A DNA stretch of 64,000 bases from UBA11740 sp049273695 (GTDB lineage: Bacteria > Acidobacteriota > Blastocatellia > Pyrinomonadales > Pyrinomonadaceae). Shown here piece after piece: positions 1 to 8,094 of this stretch (the first letter of the stretch is position 1; each line of letters begins with the position of its first letter). Where the stretch lies: the NCBI GenBank assembly GCA_049273695.1, contig JBASRE010000005.1, positions 62,001 through 126,000 on the forward strand, read 5' to 3'. A program made the position numbers and the translations under genes. The notes beneath the pieces are model-generated. The model did no database searches and had not been told where the DNA came from. It saw nothing but the letters and a program-made list of their open reading frames with translations.

Positions 1-67
1 GTGTCTCGGTGGTGAGCCATTTCGAGATATTTTCAACCACAGAGCACGCACAGAGACACTGAGACAT
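1..67. repeat. CACAGAG-type intergenic repeat
   Basis: A GTGTCTC..GGTGGTGAG segment is followed by ACCACAGAG and CAGAGACACTGAGAC segments that are roughly its reverse complement. A clearer relative lies at 3437-3510, so this is a dispersed intergenic repeat family. Its function is unknown. Confidence 0.45.
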
Positions 68-106
68 TCCTTTTAAACTTCACGTCTTCGCGTTACTCTG
101 CTGTCG

Positions 107-550
107 ATGACTTCAAATTGGCGCGACAACCTCATCGACGACTCAAATGGAATGCGCGCACTGCTCCGGGAAACTAAGAGCATCGCCGTCCTCGGGATTA
201 AAACCGAAGCGCAATCCGATCAACCCGCCTTCTACGTTCCGAAGTACATGCAGAACGCCGGCTTTAAGATCATTCCCGTCCCGGTGTACTACCCGGACGT
301 TACCGAGATCCTCGGCGAAAAGGTCCATCGTCAGTTGCAGCAAATTCCGGACGAAGTCGACATGGTCAACGTTTTCCGCCGGCCGCAGGATATTCCGCCG
401 CACCTCGACGATTTGCTGGCTAAGAAACCGAAGTCGGTGTGGATGCAGCTTGGCATCAGTCACGACGGCGTCGCCGAGCAGCTCGCCCGCGCCGGAATTA
501 AAGTCGTCCAGGATCGCTGCCTCATGGTCGATCATCGGCGACTTGCCTAG
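107..550 (+). CDS. CoA-binding domain protein (YccU-like)
   Basis: This 147-residue protein consists of a single Rossmann-type CoA-binding fold. The start of strand 1 and the nucleotide loop read SIAVLGIKTEAQSDQPAFYV, followed by KYMQNAGFKIIPVPVYY and a late KSVWMQLGISHDG segment, as expected for the family. The C-terminal VVQDRCLMVDHRRL matches the usual family end. Homologues are small cytosolic proteins whose partner is usually unknown. The gene stands alone behind a repeat, and the next gene starts about 70 bases downstream. Family assignment is secure; the cellular role is not known. Confidence 0.9.
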   Translation: MTSNWRDNLIDDSNGMRALLRETKSIAVLGIKTEAQSDQPAFYVPKYMQNAGFKIIPVPVYYPDVTEILGEKVHRQLQQIPDEVDMVNVFRRPQDIPPHLDDLLAKKPKSVWMQLGISHDGVAEQLARAGIKVVQDRCLMVDHRRLA

Positions 551-622
551 TTGCCCTCCGTTTCGTTCTTCTCTGGCGATGGGTTATGTGATAAAACGCG
601 CGAGCGAAACGCGAAACGACCC

Positions 623-2242
623 ATGCGCCGAGTCTGGATAATCCCAGTTGTCACGTTAGGTTTAGCACTCCTGTTCGGAGTAGTGCAGCACGGCAGTGTC
701 GGCGCTGACACGCACAAACGTTCAGGCGGGCCCCCTGCGTTCCAATCACCCGAAGAATACAAGACCCAGGCTGCGCGCGACGTCGATGCAATGGCTAAGG
801 AAGCGCAAGTCATGGTCGACATGGTCTTCAGTTTTGGTGAGCTTGGCTTTCAGGAAATTGAAACATCGAAATATCTGACCGGCGTGCTTGAGAAGGAAGG
901 CTTCCGCGTCGAACGCGGTATCTCGGGAATTCCGACGGCGTGGATGGCGACGTGGGGAACGGGCAAGCCGGTAATCGCGCTCGGCTCAGACATCGATTGC
1001 ATTCCGCAGGCGTCGCAGAAGCCGGGCGTCGCTTATCACGATCCGTTAATCGAAGGCGCGCCCGGTCATGGAGAAGGCCACAACTCTGGCGTGCCGCTCA
1101 ACATTGTCGCCGCGATCGCGGTCAAACGGCAGATGGAACGGCACAAGCTGCCGGGCACCATCAAACTCTGGCCGGGCGTGGCTGAGGAACTGGTGGCCGG
1201 CAAGCCTTTCTTTGTGCGCGATGGCTATTTCAAGGACGTCGATGTGGTGTTGTTCACACACGTCGGCAACAACCTCAGCGTCGTTGCCGGGCAAACTTCC
1301 GCGACCGGTCTTGTGTCTGTCGAGTACACGTTCAAGGGTGAGAGCGCGCATGCCGCCGGTGGGCCGTGGCGTGGTCGCAGCGCGCTGGATGCAGTCGAGC
1401 TGATGAATGCCGGCTGGAATTTTCGCCGTGAACATCTGAGACCGCAGCAACGGTCGCACTACGTGATTACGAACGGCGGCGACCAGCCGAATGTCGTGCC
1501 GCCGATAGCCAGCGTCTGGTACTACTTTCGCGAGCTCGACTATGAACGGATCAACGAGATGCGCAAGACCGGCGACCGCATCGCGCAAGGCGCCGCGACC
1601 ATGACCGACACGACCGTGACGTCGCGGACGCTCGGCGCGGCCTGGCCACAACACTTCAACAAGCCGGTCGCTGAGGCAATGTTCGAGAACATCAAGCGAG
1701 TGGGAATGCCGCAGTGGAGCGAAGACGATCAGCGTCTCGCGAAGGCCGTGCAGAAGGAATTGAAGGTGGCTGAACGGGGCTTGGCGACTGAGCTGGCTGC
1801 GCTGACTGGCCCCGGCGCGGAAGAAGGCGGCGCCGGTTCGGACGATATTGGCGATGTGTCCTGGAATGTGCCCACGGTGCGGCTGCGCTATCCTTCGAAC
1901 ATTCCGAACCTCCCGGGTCACAATTGGTCCAGTGCTATCACGATGGCGACGCCGATTGCTCACAAAGGAGTTGTCGCCGGCGCCAAGGTACTCGCGATGA
2001 CGATGCTGGATCTACTCACGAAGCCGGAATTGATCGACCAGTCATGGAAGTATTTCCGCGAGGTGCAAACCAAAGATACGAAGTATCAACCGTTGATCGC
2101 GCCGACTGATAAGCCGCCGATTTGGATGAACAAGCGCACGATGGATACGTACCGCGAGCAGATGCGGAAGTTCTACTACGACCCCACGAAATACAAAACG
2201 TATCTTGAGCAATTGGGGGTTAAATACCCCACGGTGAGGTAA
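623..2242 (+). CDS. Exported M20-family amidohydrolase
   Basis: A 539-residue zinc-dependent amidohydrolase of the M20 / AbgB-like type, expected to cleave amide bonds of N-acyl amino acids or small peptides. The open frame begins at a TTG at 551, but the ATG at 623 gives MRRVWIIPVVTLGLALLFG, a clear signal or anchor segment, so I chose it. Visible features are ALGSDIDCIPQ (metal-site region), GEGHNSGVPLN (the GH-N-G metal-binding motif), EELVAGKPF (the paired glutamate) and SAHAAGGPWRGRSALDAVE (dimerisation or lid region). A late GSDDIGDVSW supplies another conserved acidic site. The substrate cannot be told. It probably acts in the periplasm. Confidence 0.9.
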   Translation: MRRVWIIPVVTLGLALLFGVVQHGSVGADTHKRSGGPPAFQSPEEYKTQAARDVDAMAKEAQVMVDMVFSFGELGFQEIETSKYLTGVLEKEGFRVERGISGIPTAWMATWGTGKPVIALGSDIDCIPQASQKPGVAYHDPLIEGAPGHGEGHNSGVPLNIVAAIAVKRQMERHKLPGTIKLWPGVAEELVAGKPFFVRDGYFKDVDVVLFTHVGNNLSVVAGQTSATGLVSVEYTFKGESAHAAGGPWRGRSALDAVELMNAGWNFRREHLRPQQRSHYVITNGGDQPNVVPPIASVWYYFRELDYERINEMRKTGDRIAQGAATMTDTTVTSRTLGAAWPQHFNKPVAEAMFENIKRVGMPQWSEDDQRLAKAVQKELKVAERGLATELAALTGPGAEEGGAGSDDIGDVSWNVPTVRLRYPSNIPNLPGHNWSSAITMATPIAHKGVVAGAKVLAMTMLDLLTKPELIDQSWKYFREVQTKDTKYQPLIAPTDKPPIWMNKRTMDTYREQMRKFYYDPTKYKTYLEQLGVKYPTVR

Positions 2243-2261
2243 GTCCGTACTGGGGAGCTGT

Positions 2262-2936
2262 ATGCAGACGGGAAGATTGGCTCTGGTGACGATTGGCGCG
2301 ATTACCTTGCTGGCCCCGGCCGTAAACGCGCAGTCAGGTCGTCGCAACACGCCTGGGCCAACACCAACGCCTCCACCGGCGACGTCGGTGTCGCCCTCTA
2401 CTTCTCCATCTTCGACATCCGCTTCAACCACTTCGCCGGTTGATTCAGGCGAGAAGACCAACCGGCCGAAGTTTCATCCGAAGGCCTTCATCATCACGGG
2501 CAAAACAAAAACCGAAGGCTTCAAATCCTATGGCGGTGATGACGTGGGGGATGTCGCGGATGAGATCAAGTTCATGTTCGACTTTCAACAGTTCCCGGCC
2601 AGGATTGTCAAAGGCGGCAAGATGACGCGCGAGCAGGCCATCGCACGCGCGAAGCAGGAAACGGACAGCTATGTTTTGTGGATGGAAATAGTCGAGAGAA
2701 TTGAAGTAGTTAATCTGCGCGCTATCACCACGGTCGACCACATCGACTATATCCTGCTAATGCCGGGAACCGGCGAAGTCGTGCGCAAATTCACTGTTGA
2801 TCCGGGCAAGATCGTGCAGACGAACGGACAGGGAACGCCGTTGCCACCGCGGACGCAGGGTCGTTCGCGGGATAGCGGAGTGCAGCTCCGCCAGTGCGCG
2901 TGGGAAATTTCGAAAGTTCTGCGGTATTGGTTGTGA
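2262..2936 (+). CDS. Secreted hypothetical protein with Pro/Ser/Thr linker
   Basis: This 224-residue protein starts at an ATG preceded by GGGGAG at suitable spacing. It has a signal peptide (about residues 1-24, ending VNAQ), a Pro/Ser/Thr-rich linker (about 27-65) and a globular domain from about residue 75. A run of hydrophobic strand-like segments (SYVLWMEIVERIEVVN, HIDYILLMPGTGEVVRKF) suggests a beta-rich fold. I do not recognise the domain. It starts 20 bases after the amidohydrolase and may be cotranscribed with it. A short heptamer array follows directly after its stop codon. Confidence 0.75.
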   Translation: MQTGRLALVTIGAITLLAPAVNAQSGRRNTPGPTPTPPPATSVSPSTSPSSTSASTTSPVDSGEKTNRPKFHPKAFIITGKTKTEGFKSYGGDDVGDVADEIKFMFDFQQFPARIVKGGKMTREQAIARAKQETDSYVLWMEIVERIEVVNLRAITTVDHIDYILLMPGTGEVVRKFTVDPGKIVQTNGQGTPLPPRTQGRSRDSGVQLRQCAWEISKVLRYWL

Positions 2937-2940
2937 AGGG

Positions 2941-2966
2941 GTGGCGGTGAGCAGTGGGCAGTGAGA
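2941..2966 (+). repeat. Short GTGNGCR heptamer array
   Basis: GTGAGCA and GTGGGCA, with partial units on either side, follow the stop codon of the preceding gene (2934-2936) by four bases. The array lies immediately before the ribosome binding site of the next gene. It belongs to the heptamer family seen at 3359, 44275 and 63161. Confidence 0.7.
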
Positions 2967-2971
2967 AAGGA

Positions 2972-3355
2972 ATGGCGAACTCAAGCAAGCGATTTCCTAA
3001 ACAGATTGTCGATGCAATTCGCGAGTCGAAGATCCTCGGTATTCGCGCGGGAACAAAGCCGCATCGCGTGATCGGCATTTGGGTGGTGGTTGCCGAAGGC
3101 CGCGTGTTTGTCCGCTCGTACAGCCTAAAGGAACGAAGCTGGTATCGTACTTTTCTTGAAGAGCCGCGTGGAATAATCGAGGTGAACGGTAAGCAGTTGA
3201 AAGTGCGGCCCGTCTTCACGCGTAGCGAGCGTTTGAAGAAACTAGTCGATCGCGCCTACGCGGAGAAATACAACACGCCGGGCTCACTCCATTTCGTGAA
3301 AGGTTTTAAGCTGAAGAAGCGGCGGGATACGACGACTGAATTGGTCCCGCTTTAA
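2972..3355 (+). CDS. DUF2255 family protein
   Basis: This 127-residue protein starts at the ATG at 2972, preceded by a GAGAAAGG ribosome binding site; an upstream GTG at 2954 lies inside a heptamer repeat and is rejected. The pattern VIGIWVVVAEGRVFVRSYS then SWYRTFLE and a C-terminal SLHFVKGFKLKKRRDTT is typical of DUF2255, a small split-barrel family related in look to flavin-reductase-like or deazaflavin nitroreductase folds. The function is unknown. The stop codon at 3353-3355 is followed after three bases by a heptamer array. Confidence 0.8.
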   Translation: MANSSKRFPKQIVDAIRESKILGIRAGTKPHRVIGIWVVVAEGRVFVRSYSLKERSWYRTFLEEPRGIIEVNGKQLKVRPVFTRSERLKKLVDRAYAEKYNTPGSLHFVKGFKLKKRRDTTTELVPL

Positions 3356-3358
3356 TCA

Positions 3359-3407
3359 GTGGGCAGTGGGCAGTGAGCAGTGGGCAGTGTGCAGTGTGCG
3401 GTGAGCA
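3359..3407 (+). repeat. GTGNGCR heptamer array, seven units
   Basis: Seven uninterrupted 7-base units of the form GTG-N-GC-A/G start three bases after the stop codon of the DUF2255 gene and run in its sense orientation. Confidence 0.9.
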
Positions 3408-3436
3408 GTAATGGTAGTGGTCCTGTGTTACGTTTT

Positions 3437-3515
3437 CTCTGTGACTCTGTGGTGAAAATGTCTAAACAAAAACTCACCACAGAGACACAGAGAATTCCAC
3501 AGAGACACTGAGCGA
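3437..3515. repeat. Inverted CACAGAG repeat
   Basis: A 19-base arm at 3437-3455 pairs with 3474-3492 with a single mismatch, giving a long hairpin with an 18-base loop. A further CCACAGAGACACTGAG follows. It is related to the repeat at 1-67 and lies between two plus-strand genes, so it could act as a transcript end. Confidence 0.8.
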
Positions 3516-3555
3516 AGGGAATCCCAATCAATACTCATTTCGCAGAGGGAAGACA

Positions 3556-3987
3556 ATGGCCGAACTTAAGACAAAACCAAATAAGCTGAGTGTGGACAAG
3601 TTCATCAAGAGCCAACCAGACGAGCAGGTGCGCAAGGATTGCGCGGTGATTTCAAAGTTAATGAGTGAAGCTACCGGCGAAAAGCCGAAGATGTGGGGAC
3701 CCAGCATCATCGGCTTTGGCAGTTACCATTACAAGTACGCCACCGGACGCGAAGGCGACATGCCCATCATTGGTTTCTCGCCACGGAAACAAAACCTCAC
3801 CCTTTATGTCTGGATGGGGTTTGAAGAAGATGCCGACCTCTGGAAGAAACTCGGCAAACACACCACCAGCAAGTCGTGTCTTTACATCAAGCGTCTCTCA
3901 GAGGTCGATCTGCCGACGCTGAAGAAAATAATCAAGGTGTCAGTAAAGCGACTAAGAACCCACGGGTACCACGAATCAGGAATGTAG
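3556..3987 (+). CDS. DUF1801 domain protein
   Basis: A 143-residue cytosolic protein of the YdhG/DUF1801 family. Diagnostic segments are the N-terminal VDKFIKSQPDEQVRKDC helix, KMWGPSIIGFGSYHYKYATG and the late GKHTTSKSCLYIKRLSEVD, all standard for this family. Start is the ATG after GAGGGAAGACA. The biochemical role is not established. It stands alone between repeats. Confidence 0.87.
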   Translation: MAELKTKPNKLSVDKFIKSQPDEQVRKDCAVISKLMSEATGEKPKMWGPSIIGFGSYHYKYATGREGDMPIIGFSPRKQNLTLYVWMGFEEDADLWKKLGKHTTSKSCLYIKRLSEVDLPTLKKIIKVSVKRLRTHGYHESGM

Positions 3988-4009
3988 CCAAGACCAACCG
4001 GAGGGTGTC

Positions 4010-4125
4010 GCGTGCACATCCCTCTCCCTTTGGTGTTTTCTCCCTCTCCCCATGGGAGACGGCCGGGGTGAGGGAGCGCAGCTTTAGGGCAGGGTGAGGG
4101 TTCTCGACGAAGTCGAGAATAGCAC
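4010..4125. repeat. CCCTCTCC/GGGTGAGGG palindromic repeat
   Basis: CCCTCTCC segments near 4019-4050 oppose GGGGTGAGGG and GGGTGAGGG segments near 4065-4100, followed by the small hairpin TTCTCGAC-GAA-GTCGAGAA. The same type of GC-rich palindrome recurs at 9251-9336. It runs up to the start of the following gene. Confidence 0.6.
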
Positions 4126-4129
4126 CAGA

Positions 4130-4681
4130 ATGACCAGAAGAATTACAACTGCGATCCTTGTGCTGCTGCTCTTCGCTGCCGGCGCCAGCGCCCAAACTGA
4201 TCGTCGAATTGAGGCCATCGAAAAACTCCGCGCTAAGATCGATGAAGACATCACCAAAAGTGAAGCTGCACCTGAATACTCAAACATCTACCTCACCGAA
4301 TTAGAGGTGAACAAGAACAATGGCTCCTATCCGGCGGTGGGCGTCTATCGCCCCGTGGTGAAGTTCTATTACACCTACGGCGACCGCGAAAAAGAACCTT
4401 ATCCAAATCGGCTGCTCAAGATCGTCGTGGATGTCGCTCGATCCGATCGCCAGGAATATTCGGAGTTTGTGTTTAATGAATCTGAGCAGATGGTTTTTTA
4501 TTTCGACAAGAAGGATGACAGGGAGCGGCGTGTGTATTTCGCCGCGGGCAGAGCGATACGATTTGAACAGGACGGACGAATGTTGAGTTTGAGAACGAGG
4601 TCGCAAGCAGCAACCGTGGCGACGGTTCTGAAAGAGGAAGCTAATCTCTTGGAAATCTTTCGGAGGTCGCTCCGGTTCTAG
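4130..4681 (+). CDS. Secreted hypothetical protein
   Basis: The ATG at 4130 gives MTRRITTAILVLLLFAAGASA, a clear signal peptide; the longer open frame from 4094 lies in a repeat and is rejected. The mature part, about 160 residues, begins with a charged helix (RRIEAIEKLRAKIDEDITKSE) and continues with beta-strand-like segments (VVKFYYTYGDREKEPYPNRL, EFVFNESEQMVFYFDKKDD). I recognise no family. Probably periplasmic. Confidence 0.75.
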   Translation: MTRRITTAILVLLLFAAGASAQTDRRIEAIEKLRAKIDEDITKSEAAPEYSNIYLTELEVNKNNGSYPAVGVYRPVVKFYYTYGDREKEPYPNRLLKIVVDVARSDRQEYSEFVFNESEQMVFYFDKKDDRERRVYFAAGRAIRFEQDGRMLSLRTRSQAATVATVLKEEANLLEIFRRSLRF

Positions 4682-5049
4682 TTCGCGACGGCTGTTTTGA
4701 GCCTTGGTCTAGCGTGCGGAGCACGCGTCAGCATAAAGCCTGGGGCGTAAGCCCCAGGTGTGCGCGGCCAGTTGAGAATCAAGCCCGCGAAGTGGGCGAC
4801 AGAGTCCGTGAGACGGGCCTACTGAACGTCGATGACTAGACCAATCCGATACCCCACGGTTTTCAGTCTGCTAAAAGCTGTCGCCCTCTCCGCGGGCTCA
4901 GCCGGATTTGTGTCGCATGTCCTGGGGCTCACTCCCCAGGCTTTATGCCGTCGCCTGCTCCGCAGGTTTTAGGAACTGGTTAACCAACCGGGCCAGAAAC
5001 ATTCGAGCGGCAACTCACAGTGCGCTGAAGCGATCGATTTCTTCTACGG
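4682..5049. repeat. Gene-free stretch with paired inverted palindromes
   Basis: No gene is visible here. GCATAAAGCCTGGGG at 4731-4745 is exactly complementary to CCCCAGGCTTTATGC at 4934-4948, and each copy also sits in its own local palindrome (CCTGGGGCGTAAGCCCCAGG and CCTGGGGCTCACTCCCCAGG). Other short palindromes (GCGTGCGGAGCACGC at 4713) lie nearby. These look like REP-type elements. Confidence 0.8.
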
Positions 5050-5055
5050 TATAAT
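5050..5055 (+). promoter_or_regulatory. Possible -10 box of a leaderless transcript
   Basis: A perfect TATAAT lies six bases before the ATG at 5062, which would place the transcription start at or next to the start codon. There is no convincing -35 box and no ribosome binding site, so a leaderless message is inferred. Confidence 0.45.
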
Positions 5056-5061
5056 CTCTTC

Positions 5062-5214
5062 ATGAATAAGCGCGCAAAAAAGCGTCGGCTGGAAGCGATA
5101 AAAAAAGATAAATTAGAACGCGCCAACCCCGCTCAGAAGTCGAAACCCAATTTCCCGCAGGACCCTAAACCGCAATCCGGCTTTTTCCCGAGGCCCGATA
5201 AGAAAAGAGGGTAG
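5062..5214 (+). CDS. Small lysine-rich protein, 50 residues
   Basis: An intact ORF of 50 codons encodes a very basic N-terminal half (MNKRAKKRRLEAIKKDKLER) and a Pro-rich tail ending FFPRPDKKRG. The TATAAT just upstream and the even basic composition argue for a real gene. No family is recognised; small basic proteins like this often bind nucleic acid or ribosomes, but that is only a guess. It stands alone between a repeat region and the next small gene. Confidence 0.5.
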   Translation: MNKRAKKRRLEAIKKDKLERANPAQKSKPNFPQDPKPQSGFFPRPDKKRG

Positions 5215-5368
5215 CTTGCGAGGTCCGCTGGGCGAAGGCGACGGTGACGATGCGATGCTGTTGGTGAAATCAATTCAGCGTTGGACAATCTTTTTGGAAG
5301 CGGAGAAGAAGTAGCTTCAGGCTTGCTGTGGACGCACGGTCGGATGATAATTGCTGCGGAGTTAAGTT

Positions 5369-5524
5369 ATGAAGAACAAGTATCAGGTCGTTCCGCAAAC
5401 AGCAAACGGCAAAAAACCAGCGAAAGCGGAAATCTCAGATGCCGAATTTCGCCGCCGGTTGAAGAGTATCTCTGAATGGAGAAAGAAGCGCCTTGCCCAG
5501 CTTCGCGCCAAAGATTCGCGTTGA
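5369..5524 (+). CDS. Small basic protein, 51 residues
   Basis: The ATG at 5369 follows a GCGGAG ribosome binding site by seven bases. The product begins MKNKYQVVPQTANGKKPAKA and ends in a basic amphipathic segment, FRRRLKSISEWRKKRLAQLR. The last 32 bases overlap the next gene in another frame, which suggests translational coupling. A competing open frame from a TTG at 5281 across the same bases has no ribosome binding site and is rejected. The function is unknown. Confidence 0.6.
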   Translation: MKNKYQVVPQTANGKKPAKAEISDAEFRRRLKSISEWRKKRLAQLRAKDSR

Positions 5525-5837
5525 AGTTTACGTCCCGATTCGTTACGAGCCTGCCTACCAGGACACACTGACCTGGCTCATCGAAGAATTCACCGAACTG
5601 CGCGGCGGCTGCACTGTCAACGAGAATGTTGGCGGCTACTACTTTTCCAAACATAGAGAAGTCGTCGACGATCGCGTAAGCATTGTCTACAGCGATTTTC
5701 CGATGAATTGGGGTAAGCAAACCGATCGGACAGACGCGCTCGACTATTGCGCGATGTTACAAGCCTTCTTACTTGAAAACCTTTGGGAAGAAGAGATCCT
5801 AATCGCGGCGTATCCAGTAACGCATATGAAGAAATAG
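5493..5837 (+). CDS. Conserved hypothetical protein with TTG start
   Basis: A 114-residue protein. The TTG start is supported by GGAGAAAG (5478-5485) seven bases upstream; no ATG is available near the N-terminus. The sequence looks like a compact alpha/beta domain: RVEVYVPIRYEPAYQDTLTW, EEFTELRGGCTVNENVGGYY, and a late hydrophobic LLENLWEEEILIAAYPV strand. I believe similar stand-alone proteins exist in other environmental bacteria but cannot name a function. It forms an overlapping pair with the 51-residue gene. Confidence 0.7.
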   Translation: MPSFAPKIRVEVYVPIRYEPAYQDTLTWLIEEFTELRGGCTVNENVGGYYFSKHREVVDDRVSIVYSDFPMNWGKQTDRTDALDYCAMLQAFLLENLWEEEILIAAYPVTHMKK

Positions 5838-5869
5838 CAGTTAAAGAATGCTAGGCAGGATTTCAGCAA

Positions 5870-6406
5870 ATGACCATTCAACCAATAGCGCAACTCGTTA
5901 TTGAGAGCTATTTCAGGTTTTACCGTCGCAACAAAAAACTCACGCTGGTTTTCACCGGGATTGCTTTGCTGATCATTGGGATGCTTGGAGTGATTGGTTA
6001 CTTTGAAAAAAAGAAGGAGGATGCTCAGCGACAACAGACAGCTTCTTACTCTCACCAAATAGAGAATCTAAACACGGTAGAAACAAGCTTGAGGAACTTA
6101 GTGGAGTTTGTTCAAATTGAGAAGCAAAGATTGAGAGAATCCGAGAAACTCCTCGCCGATTTGAAAAATGAAGAACAAATGTTGAAGCCAATCATTGAGG
6201 CCGATCGCAAAACCGTTACGTCGCTTCTCGAGCATCAAAATAAAGTTGCCCAACAGCAGTTGGCGAGAGAGCGCTGGATCGGTTTTGGGTTAGGCGTTAT
6301 TTCATCGATGGTTGCATCTTTGTTGATAGCCGGCATTCGTATTGGATTAGTTTCGCGCCGGAAACGATCGAAAGCGCAAAAAACTGATTCGTCAGAAATT
6401 GCGTGA
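5870..6406 (+). CDS. Membrane-anchored coiled-coil protein
   Basis: A 178-residue protein with two membrane segments, TLVFTGIALLIIGMLGVIGY (about residues 25-45) and GFGLGVISSMVASLLIAGIR (about 138-158), separated by a roughly 90-residue charged coiled coil (ENLNTVETSLRNLVEFVQIE and onward). The C-terminal tail is basic. The stop codon overlaps the GTG of ettA (GTGA), so the two are probably cotranslated. No family is recognised. Confidence 0.7.
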   Translation: MTIQPIAQLVIESYFRFYRRNKKLTLVFTGIALLIIGMLGVIGYFEKKKEDAQRQQTASYSHQIENLNTVETSLRNLVEFVQIEKQRLRESEKLLADLKNEEQMLKPIIEADRKTVTSLLEHQNKVAQQQLARERWIGFGLGVISSMVASLLIAGIRIGLVSRRKRSKAQKTDSSEIA

Positions 6407-8094
6407 GAAACAAAGTGTCCACTGAAAACAAAGTCATTTATTCGATGGTCGGCGTCAGTAAGTTCTATGACAAGAAGCCGGTCTTGAAAGACATTTATCT
6501 CTCGTATTTCTACGGCGCGAAGATTGGCGTGATTGGCCTGAATGGTTCCGGCAAGTCTTCGTTGCTACGGGTCTTAGCGGGCGTTGATAAGGAATTTCTC
6601 GGCGAGACGGTGATTTCGCCCGGCTACACCGTCGGCTATCTCGAACAAGAGCCCTTGATTGACGATTCCAGAACAGTCCGCGAAGTCGTCGAAGAGGCGG
6701 TGAAAGAAACGGTGACCCTCCTGAAGGAATATGAGGAGATAAACGCGAAGTTCGGCGAAGAGATGTCCGACGACGAGATGAATGCGTTGCTCGAGCGTCA
6801 GGGCGCCGTGCAGGAGAAGCTGGATCAACTGGACGCCTGGGATTTGGATTCGCGGCTCGAGATGGCGATGGATGCTTTGCGTTGTCCGCCGCCGGATACT
6901 CCGGTGAAAGTTTTGTCCGGCGGTGAACGACGACGCGTCGCGCTTTGCCGTCTCCTGCTTCAGAAACCCGACATCCTGTTATTAGACGAACCCACTAATC
7001 ACCTTGACGCCGAGTCAGTCGCGTGGCTTGAGCATCACTTGCAGACCTATCCCGGAACAATCATCGCGGTGACTCACGATCGATATTTTCTCGACAACGT
7101 TGCCGGTTGGATTCTCGAGTTGGATCGGGGCGAGGGAATTCCGTGGAAAGGAAATTATTCCAGCTGGCTGGAGCAGAAGCAGGAGCGTTTGCGCCGCGAG
7201 GAGAAATCTGAGAGCGAGCGGCAAAAGACCCTGCAGCGCGAGTTGGAATGGATTCGCATGTCGCCAAAAGCACGACGCGCGAAAGGCCAGGCGCGCATCA
7301 ACGCGTACGAAAATCTTTTGGCGGCAGAGTCCGACAAGCGGCGCGAAGATTTGGAGATTCACATTCCACCGGGACCGCGTCTCGGCGACGTCGTCATCGA
7401 AGCCGACAAAGTGAGCAAAGCCTACGGCGCCCAGTTACTGGTTGAGGACATGACCTTCGCGCTTCCGCCCGGAGGCATTGTCGGCGTCATCGGTCCGAAC
7501 GGAGCAGGGAAGACAACTCTGTTTCGCATGATCACGGCCGACGAAAAGCCAGACACCGGCCAGATTAAAATCGGCGAGACGGTGCAATTGGCTTACGTCG
7601 ATCAAAGCCGCACGCTTGATGCAAACAAATCCATTTGGGAAGAAATCTCAGGTGGACAAGACATGCTCAAGCTCGGTAATCGCGAGGTGAATTCGCGCGC
7701 GTACGTTGGCCGCTTCAACTTTTCCGGCTCAGATCAGCAAAAGAAAGTATCCAAGCTCTCAGGCGGGGAACGGAATCGTGTGCATCTCGCCAAGATGCTG
7801 AAGGAAGGCGCGAACGTTTTATTGCTTGACGAGCCAACGAACGACCTGGACGTTAACACTCTGCGGGCGTTGGAAGAGGCTTTGGAGAGTTTTGCCGGCT
7901 GCGTTGTTGTTATCTCGCACGATCGTTGGTTTCTCGATCGGATTGCGACGCACATGCTGGCCTTCGAAGGCGATAGTAAAGTTGTCTGGTTCGAAGGTAA
8001 CTATTCGGACTACGAAGAAGATCGCAAGGCGCGTCTTGGTGCAGAGGCCGAAGTGCCGCATCGGATTAAGTACCGGCAGTTGACCAGAGCGTGA
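6403..8094 (+). CDS. ettA: ABC-F translational throttle EttA
   Basis: A 563-residue ABC-F ATPase, close to the usual EttA length (about 555). Both nucleotide-binding domains are complete: Walker A GLNGSGKSS and GPNGAGKTT, signatures LSGGERRRVALCR and LSGGERNRVHLAK, Walker B ILLLDEPTNHLD and VLLLDEPTNDLD. The arm and linker regions characteristic of EttA lie between them. The family binds the ribosomal E site and gates entry into elongation according to ADP/ATP. The GTG at 6403 overlaps the upstream stop; a second in-frame GTG at 6415 is an equally plausible start. Confidence 0.95.
   Translation: MRNKVSTENKVIYSMVGVSKFYDKKPVLKDIYLSYFYGAKIGVIGLNGSGKSSLLRVLAGVDKEFLGETVISPGYTVGYLEQEPLIDDSRTVREVVEEAVKETVTLLKEYEEINAKFGEEMSDDEMNALLERQGAVQEKLDQLDAWDLDSRLEMAMDALRCPPPDTPVKVLSGGERRRVALCRLLLQKPDILLLDEPTNHLDAESVAWLEHHLQTYPGTIIAVTHDRYFLDNVAGWILELDRGEGIPWKGNYSSWLEQKQERLRREEKSESERQKTLQRELEWIRMSPKARRAKGQARINAYENLLAAESDKRREDLEIHIPPGPRLGDVVIEADKVSKAYGAQLLVEDMTFALPPGGIVGVIGPNGAGKTTLFRMITADEKPDTGQIKIGETVQLAYVDQSRTLDANKSIWEEISGGQDMLKLGNREVNSRAYVGRFNFSGSDQQKKVSKLSGGERNRVHLAKMLKEGANVLLLDEPTNDLDVNTLRALEEALESFAGCVVVISHDRWFLDRIATHMLAFEGDSKVVWFEGNYSDYEEDRKARLGAEAEVPHRIKYRQLTRA

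Noticed and set aside
1046..1963. 305-codon minus-strand ORF
   Set aside because: It lies opposite the M20 amidohydrolase, which has clear motifs; the antisense product is His/Arg-rich and lacks any family pattern.
5281..5475. 64-codon plus-strand ORF from a TTG
   Set aside because: No ribosome binding site; the ATG at 5369 in another frame has one and a more natural composition.
5744..6058. 104-codon minus-strand ORF with hydrophobic stretches
   Set aside because: It is the shadow of the 114- and 178-residue plus-strand genes.
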